A stretch of 16,706 bases of DNA. It comes from a bacterium (GTDB taxonomy: Bacteria > Krumholzibacteriota > Krumholzibacteriia > LZORAL124-64-63). Positions 6,482 to 12,386 of this stretch are shown one piece after another. Under the pieces are notes generated by a model, which made no database searches, had not been told where the DNA came from, and saw only the letters and a list, made by a program, of their open reading frames with translations. The DNA lies in contig JAUVBS010000008.1 in the NCBI GenBank assembly GCA_030591105.1, forward strand, positions 1 through 16,706, read 5' to 3'. The position numbers and the translations under genes were made by a program. Numbering within the stretch: the first letter of the stretch is position 1; each line of letters opens with the position of its first letter.

Positions 6482-6841
6482 GTGCAGAAATACGAGTGCA
6501 TATTCATCTTGCGCGCCGACCGTCCAGAGTCGGAGATGCAGGTGCGTGTCGACCGCATCGCCAACATCCTGACCGAGCATGAAGGTGAGATTACCCTCCA
6601 AGACCGGTGGGGTGTACGGCGTCTGGCCTATGAGATCGACGACGAAACCAAGGGCGACTACATGTTGATGCGCTTCCGCGGCCGAGGTACCGCCGTGGCT
6701 GAGATTGATCGAGCGTTACGCCTGGATGATCAGGTGTTACGCCACCTCGTCGTAGTCGACGAAAATTGGGAAGAACGCAACCGCGCCGCCATGGCCAAAC
6801 GTCGGCAGGCGAGAACCGGCGCCGAAAGTCGGGACCGGTAA
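6482..6841 (+). CDS. rpsF: 30S ribosomal protein bS6
   Basis: Binds central-domain 16S rRNA as a partner of bS18. Seen: 119 aa, beginning VQKYECIFILRADRPESE and continuing with ITLQDRWGVRRLAYEI, GDYMLMRF and DDQVLRHLVVV, the standard bS6 core. A charged C-terminal tail of about 20 residues follows. The start is taken as GTG at 6482, 6 bases after the tract GAGGGGAGGTG (6465-6475). A second in-frame GTG at 6473 lies inside that tract and is less likely. The frame stays open upstream into pth, but that part has no family match. It is followed by rpsR after 63 bp, with no ssb gene between them. Confidence 0.95.
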   Translation: MQKYECIFILRADRPESEMQVRVDRIANILTEHEGEITLQDRWGVRRLAYEIDDETKGDYMLMRFRGRGTAVAEIDRALRLDDQVLRHLVVVDENWEERNRAAMAKRRQARTGAESRDR

Positions 6842-6904
6842 AGTCGGCCGACACAGCGGCAAATCGGCGTGATGCTGTCCGCCGTGCACGAGAAGGAGGC
6901 CACG

Positions 6905-7171
6905 ATGGCCAGGAAAAATCTGCGCATCAAGAAGAAGAAAAAGAAGAGAAGGCAAGGAAAGCAGAAGGCTTGCTACTTCAGCAAGATGGGCTACGTCTGT
7001 ATCGATTACAAGGACGACGAGTTTCTACGGCGATTTGTAACCGAGCGTGGCAAGATTGCGCCGCGTCGTAATACGGGGACGACGGCGAGGTATCAGCGGT
7101 TGCTTTCGATAGCCATCAAACGGGCCCGACACCTGGCGTTGCTGCCATATGTGCGGGAGTACTATCGCTAG
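6905..7171 (+). CDS. rpsR: 30S ribosomal protein bS18
   Basis: Forms the bS6:bS18 pair on the small-subunit platform. Seen: 88 aa with the core [52 protein letters not shown], matching the family. The N-terminus is unusually basic: six consecutive lysines followed by two arginines, encoded by an almost pure A/G tract (about 6929-6951). The usual RITGT is RNTGT here. The ATG at 6905 is 5 bases after the very strong Shine-Dalgarno AGAAGGAGG (6891-6899). The in-frame GTG (6869) and ATG (6872) further upstream are not favoured. Confidence 0.96.
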   Translation: MARKNLRIKKKKKKRRQGKQKACYFSKMGYVCIDYKDDEFLRRFVTERGKIAPRRNTGTTARYQRLLSIAIKRARHLALLPYVREYYR

Positions 7172-7185
7172 CAGGGGAGCGAGCG

Positions 7186-8160
7186 GTGCCGGCGGTCCGG
7201 ACCAATAACGCTCTGCCTGCCGTGGCAGCGGTGACGACCGGTGTGACCACCTGGCTGGCGACGGCCGGAACCGGCCACGCTGCCTGGGCCGGCATAGCGC
7301 AGTTACTGCTGCTGCCGGCGCCGTGGGTGTTACCGGTTTTGTGGGGCCTGGCGCTGCTGTTGCCGGCCGCGCCTGGTGCTGCTGCGGCCGCGGCATTGAT
7401 CTGGTTGGTGGTAGCGCTGGTCGCCGCACCGACGATGATCGTCGCCTCGCTGGCCGGTTATGTTCTCGCCGGGCTGGCTGCCGGCTGGGCTATCGGCCGG
7501 TACTGGCGCTGGGACGGTGCACTCGGAGCGGTGATGCTGGTTCTGGCCCCGGCGCTGATCTGGGCCGTGCACACCGTCGGTGTTGCCGAGACCCTCGCCG
7601 TCGCCGGCGAGCAGATGTCCGAGGCGCTCGAGGGGAGTCTGCCGGCCGAAACCGACGAGGCAACGCGCATCGCCACCCGGGCGCAGCTGGAGCATCAGGT
7701 CGAGATGACTCTACAGGCTGCCGCGGCGATCTGGCCGGCGACCATGGTACTGGGTCTGTTCGGCCATGCAGCCTCGGTGCTGGCTCTGATCACCGGGTTG
7801 ATGAGGTGGTTGCGGACCGGGTTTAGTTGTCGTCCGTTGACGCCTTTTTTACGCTGGCGGGTACCGTTCTACTGGATATGGATCTTGGCGGTGGGGCTGG
7901 CGCTGGTGGTCACCAGGAGCGGGGAACTTCCCAAAGTAGGCCTGAATGTGGTCCTGGCGGCGGGGTTCGTCCTGGCGATGCAAGGGTTGGCGGTCCTCGC
8001 CGTTCTGATCAACGGGATCGGAGGGCCGGCTGTGCGGCTGGCTTTTTGGGTCATTGCCAGCCTCTTTTTCGCCCCGATAATCCTGCCCGGCGGGGTCGTA
8101 TTGGGAATCGTGGATCAATGGCTGGACCTGCGTCGGCTGGACACGCCGCCGACGGCGTGA
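7186..8160 (+). CDS. DUF2232 (YybS-like) polytopic membrane protein
   Basis: Membrane protein of 324 aa with about eight hydrophobic segments and one polar loop (about residues 130-180). The C-terminal third fits DUF2232: FLRWRVPFYWIWILAVGLAL, then GLNVV, a hydrophobic MQGLAVLAVL segment, and the ending GIVDQWLDLRRL. The precise function of the family is not established. Genes of this family typically sit between rpsR and rplI, as here, which supports the call. The start is GTG at 7186, 14 bp after rpsR, behind GGGGAG. It is strikingly rich in Ala, Leu and Val. Regulation is probably shared with the ribosomal protein genes. Confidence 0.8.
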   Translation: MPAVRTNNALPAVAAVTTGVTTWLATAGTGHAAWAGIAQLLLLPAPWVLPVLWGLALLLPAAPGAAAAAALIWLVVALVAAPTMIVASLAGYVLAGLAAGWAIGRYWRWDGALGAVMLVLAPALIWAVHTVGVAETLAVAGEQMSEALEGSLPAETDEATRIATRAQLEHQVEMTLQAAAAIWPATMVLGLFGHAASVLALITGLMRWLRTGFSCRPLTPFLRWRVPFYWIWILAVGLALVVTRSGELPKVGLNVVLAAGFVLAMQGLAVLAVLINGIGGPAVRLAFWVIASLFFAPIILPGGVVLGIVDQWLDLRRLDTPPTA

Positions 8161-8218
8161 ATCGACAGTACGGGTCAGAGGTGTTCCGCACCGACCCGGC
8201 TGCAAAGGTGGTAAAGAT

Positions 8219-8668
8219 ATGGACGTGATTCTCACCAAGAGTGTCGAGAGCTTGGGGCAGATGGGGGAAGTGATCTCCGTCGCCCCCGGCTTTGCACGCA
8301 ATTACCTTATTCCTCAGCGGCTGGCGGTGATGGCCACTGAAGGTCAGAAAAAATTGGTCGCCGAGCAGGTCGTACTCGCCCAGAAGCGTGAGCTGCTGCG
8401 CAAATCTGTTGCCGAGCAGCTGGCGAGCCAATACGCCGCCAAGGAACTCTCCTGTACGATCAACGTTCAGGCAGACGACGACGACCAGCTGTTTGGCTCG
8501 GTCACAGCGCGCGACATCGCCACCGCGCTGGCGCAGCAGGATCTGACGATCGAGCACCATCAGATCGAGCTCGACGAGCCGATCAAGCAACTCGGCGTCT
8601 ATACCGTGGCGTTGAAACTGCATTCCGACGTGGAAGTGGCGGCGAAGGTCTGGGTCGTGAAGGCCTAG
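8219..8668 (+). CDS. rplI: 50S ribosomal protein bL9
   Basis: Large-subunit protein bound near the L1 stalk, with two globular domains joined by a long helix. Seen: 149 aa. The N-terminal domain starts MDVILTKSVESLGQMGEVISVAPGFARNYLIPQRLAV, carrying the bL9 signature (GFARNYLIP). A charged connecting helix runs about 43-75. The C-terminal domain includes DDDQLFGSVTARDIATAL and LGVYTVALKLHSDVEVAAKVWV. The ATG at 8219 lies 58 bp after the DUF2232 gene with a moderate AAAGGTGG site. It ends the ribosomal-protein group of this window; the replicative helicase gene dnaB, which often follows, is absent. Confidence 0.97.
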   Translation: MDVILTKSVESLGQMGEVISVAPGFARNYLIPQRLAVMATEGQKKLVAEQVVLAQKRELLRKSVAEQLASQYAAKELSCTINVQADDDDQLFGSVTARDIATALAQQDLTIEHHQIELDEPIKQLGVYTVALKLHSDVEVAAKVWVVKA

Positions 8669-8694
8669 GCGGCAGCGCGGAGACTGGAAGGCAC

Positions 8695-9786
8695 ATGGCG
8701 AGTTCGGCGTACAGCGTGACCGGGTCGGCAACCTGTGTCGTCATGGCCGGTGGACGAGGCACCCGGTTCTGGCCGGTGAGTCGGACCGCTCTGCCGAAGC
8801 AGCTGTTGACACTCGCCGGCGACCGTAGCTTGTTGCGTCAGACGGTCGATCGGGTTCTACCACTGGTCGGCGCCGAACGTATCTTGGTGATCACAAGCGG
8901 TGATCTAGCCGCGGCCTGCCGGCAGGAGTTGCCGGAGTTGCCGGAGCAGCAAATCGTCGCGGAGCCAGTCGGCCGCAATACCGCTCCCTGTGCCGTGCTT
9001 GGCGTCGGTCTGGCGCGGCGGATCGCCGGCGACGGGCCGGTGGCACTGTTGCCTGCCGACCATCACATCCCCGACAACGACCTCTTTTGTGAACAACTCG
9101 CACGGGCGTTCGACCACGCGGCGCGAACCGGCGAGGCCGTGACCTTCGGTATTCCGCCGACGCGGCCGGAGACCGGCTACGGTTATCTCGAGGTCGATGG
9201 CGACACCGCTGGCGAGTTCTTGCCTGGAGTCGCCTTCGTGGAGAAGCCCGACCGGGAGCACGCCGAACGCTACCTGCGCGACGGACGTCACCTGTGGAAT
9301 AGCGGGATATTTGTCTGGGACGCGGCTGCATTCAACGCCGCTACTGTGCGACACATTCCTGAAATCGACCGCCGGCTCGCACCGGCGATCGCCGCTCACG
9401 GTACACCAGGCTTTGTCGCCAGCCTTGCCGCGGCGTATGCGGACTGTCCCAGTGAGTCGATCGATTGCGGCATCATGGAGCAGCTCGCGCAATTCACGGT
9501 ACTGAGGGCTCGCTTTCGCTGGTCGGACCTCGGCGGCTGGGAGGCGTGGGGCGAACTGGCTGGTACGCTCGCCGACGGCAACCGAGGCCGCACCGAGCTC
9601 GTAGCGGTCGATAGCAGCGGTAACGTGATCCATGCTCCTGAGCAACTGGTAGCCCTGATCGGCGTCGACGACTTGATCGTCGTCTCGACGCCCGACGCAT
9701 TGCTGATCTGCCGGCGCGACGAGGCTCCGCGTATCCGTCAGGTGATCTCGCGGTTGGAAACCGACGGCCGCGACGACCTGCTGTGA
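8695..9786 (+). CDS. manC: mannose-1-phosphate guanylyltransferase (GDP-mannose pyrophosphorylase)
   Basis: Makes GDP-mannose from mannose 1-phosphate and GTP for glycan or lipopolysaccharide assembly. Seen: nucleotidyltransferase motif CVVMAGGRGTRFWPVSR (14-30) followed by PKQLL (34-38), then AEPVGRNTAPCAVLG, the metal site LLPADHHI, FGIPPTRPETGYGYLE, FVEKPDREHAERYL and LWNSGIFVW. All are characteristic of the mannose-1-phosphate family. Length is 363 aa, the short type without the C-terminal phosphomannose isomerase domain of fused ManC/AlgA proteins. The ATG at 8695 is 26 bp after rplI, with GGAAGG nearby. The gene symbol is by family and not proven for this organism. Confidence 0.92.
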   Translation: MASSAYSVTGSATCVVMAGGRGTRFWPVSRTALPKQLLTLAGDRSLLRQTVDRVLPLVGAERILVITSGDLAAACRQELPELPEQQIVAEPVGRNTAPCAVLGVGLARRIAGDGPVALLPADHHIPDNDLFCEQLARAFDHAARTGEAVTFGIPPTRPETGYGYLEVDGDTAGEFLPGVAFVEKPDREHAERYLRDGRHLWNSGIFVWDAAAFNAATVRHIPEIDRRLAPAIAAHGTPGFVASLAAAYADCPSESIDCGIMEQLAQFTVLRARFRWSDLGGWEAWGELAGTLADGNRGRTELVAVDSSGNVIHAPEQLVALIGVDDLIVVSTPDALLICRRDEAPRIRQVISRLETDGRDDLL

Positions 9787-9872
9787 TCGGTCGCACTGTC
9801 GGCGTGTTGGGTGCGGGCCGGTCCCTGCCGGCGACGGTTACCCATCGCCCACCAACAGGAGGAAGAATTCGG

Positions 9873-11111
9873 ATGATCAACAGCCGTCAACTGATTTTGC
9901 TCTTGCTCTGCGTGACAGCGGGACTGGCTCTGGTTTCTTGCCAAGCACAAGATCGTGAGCGCTCGAATCCGGCTTTCGACCGGCACCGACTATTCGGTGA
10001 CGGTATCCCGGACAATTCGCCCGTGATTTGCCGGGTCGGTGATCTGGCGATAACTGAGCGGGACCTCGAGCTACGCCTCGAGGAGATGCGCGAGAGCGAG
10101 CAAGTCCGCTACGACAACCCTGATGGTCGGCGGTTGCTGCTCAAGAAGATGGTCGAAGAGACTCTGTTGGCGCACGCCGGATACGAACATGAGCTGTACA
10201 ACGACGCCGAGGTGACGCGGAAGTTGATTGCCAACCGACGAATCCTCATGGCCGACGCGATGCTGCATATCGGTCTGCTGAAGGATCGCGAACCGAGTCT
10301 CGACGAGATCCGGGAGTATTACCTCGCGCACCGCGAGCAGTACATCAATCAGGGAATCATGCAGGCGAGACACATCGCGTGTGCCACCGAAGATGATGCT
10401 GACCGAGCGTACGAGCGCCTGATCCACGGCGAGGGCCGCCAAGCGCTGTTCCCCTACGTCGCCGGTGATTTGTCCATCAATGAGAAGACGCGCAGGACCG
10501 GCGGCGACCTCGGCTGGTTCAACAAGGGTGGGTTCATCCCGATGATCCCGGAGAGTAAAGTGTTCATCGCTGCGATCTGGGACTTCGATATCGGCCTCCA
10601 GCCACCGATTGAAGTGAACGGCCGCTGGCACGTTGTCGAGGTGCTGCGACGCGATTACGCACGCCCGATGACCCTCGATGAAGCCGAGTTCCGCGTGAAG
10701 CAGGAGATGATGCCGTTGTTCCAGGACCAGATCATAAAAGCCTTCTTAGCGGAGCAATCGGGGACGGTCGGAGTCACCTACTTCGGCAATTACCGACCAG
10801 GCGAGGGCAAGAGCGATCGCGAGCTGTTCGAGCGCGCTTTTCACGCCCAGGATCCGTCTCGCAAACAGGCTCTTTACGAACTGCTCATAGAAGACTATCC
10901 CGAGAGCGAACTGGTGGACGACTCTCTGTTCATGCTCGGCGATTTGGCCCGCGAAGGTTTGCAGGATATCCGGCTGGCTGATAATTATTTCAGACGTTTA
11001 CTCAAGGAGTTCCCGGATAGCGAATATGCCGACGATACACGTTACATCCTCGATAACCTTCACAATCCTCGTCTGCGGACACCCACCGGTGGCGAGGAGT
11101 TGCAACGCTAG
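9873..11111 (+). CDS. SurA-like PpiC-type peptidyl-prolyl isomerase lipoprotein with C-terminal TPR-like repeats
   Basis: Predicted periplasmic, membrane-anchored folding factor. Seen, from the chosen start: signal peptide with hydrophobic core and lipobox LVSC (Cys23); a SurA_N-like helical region (about 45-150, VGDLAITERDLELRLEEM and LLLKKMVEETLLA); a parvulin-type domain (about 162-260, MQARHIACATEDDA ... GGDLGWFNKGGFIPMIPESKVFIAAIW ... VNGRWHVVEVL); and C-terminal helical repeats (about 310-400, ALYELLIEDYPESELVDDSL and YFRRLLKEFPDSEYADDTRY) of the BamD/YbgF type. The start is ATG 9873, behind AGGAGGAAG and directly giving a lipoprotein signal. The frame also opens at a GTG overlapping manC (9783), which would bury the signal peptide. 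Whether it has isomerase activity is unknown. It probably helps outer-membrane protein biogenesis. Confidence 0.85.
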   Translation: MINSRQLILLLLCVTAGLALVSCQAQDRERSNPAFDRHRLFGDGIPDNSPVICRVGDLAITERDLELRLEEMRESEQVRYDNPDGRRLLLKKMVEETLLAHAGYEHELYNDAEVTRKLIANRRILMADAMLHIGLLKDREPSLDEIREYYLAHREQYINQGIMQARHIACATEDDADRAYERLIHGEGRQALFPYVAGDLSINEKTRRTGGDLGWFNKGGFIPMIPESKVFIAAIWDFDIGLQPPIEVNGRWHVVEVLRRDYARPMTLDEAEFRVKQEMMPLFQDQIIKAFLAEQSGTVGVTYFGNYRPGEGKSDRELFERAFHAQDPSRKQALYELLIEDYPESELVDDSLFMLGDLAREGLQDIRLADNYFRRLLKEFPDSEYADDTRYILDNLHNPRLRTPTGGEELQR

Positions 11112-11156
11112 ATCTGAGGCCGAGCCAGATTCGTCCTGCCGGCCTGACGGGAAGCG

Positions 11157-11185
11157 TTGACACCCTGTTGCGCTCTGCCTAGACT
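11157..11185 (+). promoter_or_regulatory. near-consensus sigma-70 promoter for the DUF2914-BFN-LpoA-like operon
   Basis: Perfect -35 TTGACA (11157-11162), a 17-bp spacer and -10 TAGACT (11180-11185), four of six matches to TATAAT. Transcription would start near 11191-11193, at the base of the first hairpin described next, leaving an untranslated leader of about 88 nt before the ATG at 11280. Confidence 0.6.
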
Positions 11186-11189
11186 GGAC

Positions 11190-11210
11190 GCGCCCGGCTG
11201 GACCGGGCGC
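11190..11210 (+). other. GC hairpin at the predicted transcript 5' end
   Basis: GCGCCCGG (11190-11197) and CCGGGCGC (11203-11210) form a perfect 8-bp stem with a 5-nt loop. No T-run follows. It could end the transcript of the upstream lipoprotein gene or protect the 5' end of the transcript starting here. Confidence 0.5.
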
Positions 11211-11222
11211 ACCTCCATAGCC

Positions 11223-11244
11223 CGGATTATTTGCGAATAATCCG
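11223..11244 (+). repeat. perfect 9-bp inverted repeat, REP-like or operator
   Basis: CGGATTATT (11223-11231) and AATAATCCG (11236-11244) flank TGCG. The element is much more AT-rich than its surroundings and lies in the leader of the DUF2914 gene. It could be a regulator binding site, an RNA hairpin or one copy of a dispersed palindrome; only one copy is seen in this window. Confidence 0.5.
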
Positions 11245-11279
11245 CACACGAACGTCCCTTACCTGAGGATGTGCCAGCC

Positions 11280-11825
11280 ATGAATGCGCCAAGATCAACG
11301 ACAGCTTTATTGACGTTCGCGGTTATCGCTGCGGTGGCGGTGGCTCTCGTGGCCCCTTCCGGAATCTGCCAGCCTCCCGCCGAGCCGGCCGAGCCGGCGG
11401 AACCGGCCGCGCCGGCCGCGCCGGTTGCACCTCCGGCTGAACCGGCCGAACCGGTTGCACCTCCGGCCGAACCGGCCGCGCCAGCTGCGCCGCAGAGCGG
11501 CCTCGCCGTCGCTGAAATCATATTCGCGTCCGGCATCGACCGCGCCAACCGCGCCGTGATCGACCCGGCCAGCGAATTCGACGCCGATGTGCAGCAAGTG
11601 GTTTGTTACACGCGTATCACCGGCGCACAGGAGTCGACCGTGGTGACCCACGCCTGGTATTTCGAGGGCAAGACCAAAGCGAAAGTAGAACTCGCGGTAG
11701 GATCGGCCAGCTGGCGGACCTATTCCACGAAACAGATTCAGCCCACTTGGACCGGCCAATGGGAGGTCAAGGTCCTCGACGAGAGTGGCGCCGTACTTGC
11801 ATCGGCGAGTTTTACGGTCCAATGA
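11280..11825 (+). CDS. secreted DUF2914 domain protein with Pro/Ala/Glu linker
   Basis: Exported protein of 181 aa. Seen: an N-terminal hydrophobic signal segment (about 8-28, TALLTFAVIAAVAVALV); a linker of about 40 residues of PAEPAEP/PVAPPAEPAE repeats (about 32-71); and a C-terminal DUF2914 domain (about 95-181) with VVCYTRITGA, THAWYFEGK, SASWRTYSTKQI and TWTGQWEVKVLDESGAVLASASF. These motifs fit the family closely. Its function is unknown; the fold is probably an all-beta ligand- or glycan-contacting domain in the periplasm. The ATG at 11280 has GAGGA 10 bases upstream; an in-frame GTG at 11271 sits too close to that site. It is first in an operon with the bifunctional nuclease gene 18 bp downstream. 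Confidence 0.85.
   Translation: MNAPRSTTALLTFAVIAAVAVALVAPSGICQPPAEPAEPAEPAAPAAPVAPPAEPAEPVAPPAEPAAPAAPQSGLAVAEIIFASGIDRANRAVIDPASEFDADVQQVVCYTRITGAQESTVVTHAWYFEGKTKAKVELAVGSASWRTYSTKQIQPTWTGQWEVKVLDESGAVLASASFTVQ
11421..11478 (+). repeat. 30-bp-period direct repeat encoding the PVAPPAEPAE linker
   Basis: A 28-nt segment starting CCGGTTGCACCTCCGGC occurs at 11421-11448 and again at 11451-11478 with one mismatch. It encodes two copies of PVAPPAEPA. The surrounding linker DNA is a looser mix of CCGGCC/GAACCG units. Confidence 0.8.
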
Positions 11826-11843
11826 CCTGCGGACGGTGAAGTC

Positions 11844-12386
11844 ATGATACAGGTTTCGGTGGGTGGGATGATTCTCGACGAGAATACCCGTGGACCGGTG
11901 CTACTGCTCCACGTGCCACCGCTGGATCGTTACTTGCCGATCTGGATCGGCCCGAGCGAAGCTGCGAGCATCGGTCTCGCGTTGCAGAAAGAGCGCTTCG
12001 AGCGGCCGTTGACCCACGATCTGTTGGTGATGGTGATCGACGGTCTCGAAGGCGAAGTGAGCCGGGTGGTAGTTACCGACCAACGTGAAGGTACCTACTA
12101 TGCGAAGATTTTTATCGAGCGTGACCGCCAGGTCATCGGCATCGATGCGCGGCCGAGTGATGCGATCGCGGTGGCGGTACGTACCGCCACCCCGATCTAT
12201 GTGACCGAGGAAGTTCTAGCCAAGGTTGACGACAGCTTACTCGCTCTGGACGAAGAAGCGACACGAGCCATGCGCGAACATTTCCGGCGGCGGCAAGAGC
12301 CCCGACACCCGCCCGACGACACCGATGATGAGGCGGGCGCGGACGATCACGATACACCCGGTCCCGCAGGTACGGAGAACGAATGA
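11844..12386 (+). CDS. bifunctional nuclease family protein (BFN, DUF151)
   Basis: Protein of 180 aa. Seen: the BFN core over about residues 1-135: VGGMILDENTRGPVLLLH, LPIWIGPSEAASIGLAL, RPLTHDLLVMVIDGL, TYYAKIFIERD and IDARPSDAIAVAVRTATPIYVTEEVL. The IGPSEA and RPSDAIA motifs are diagnostic. Plant and Thermotoga homologues are reported as nucleases or structurally characterised; the bacterial role is not settled. The last 45 residues are charged and acidic (HPPDDTDDEAGADDHD), with no visible UVR motif. The start ATG at 11844 is 18 bp after the DUF2914 gene. The stop overlaps the next ATG by 4 bp (ATGA), implying coupled translation with the lipoprotein gene. No signal peptide, so cytoplasmic. 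Confidence 0.93.
   Translation: MIQVSVGGMILDENTRGPVLLLHVPPLDRYLPIWIGPSEAASIGLALQKERFERPLTHDLLVMVIDGLEGEVSRVVVTDQREGTYYAKIFIERDRQVIGIDARPSDAIAVAVRTATPIYVTEEVLAKVDDSLLALDEEATRAMREHFRRRQEPRHPPDDTDDEAGADDHDTPGPAGTENE

Noticed and set aside
9783..9872. GTG start overlapping the manC stop as start of the PpiC lipoprotein
   Set aside because: It would place 30 unrelated residues before an otherwise perfect lipoprotein signal. The ATG at 9873 has a strong AGGAGGAAG site.
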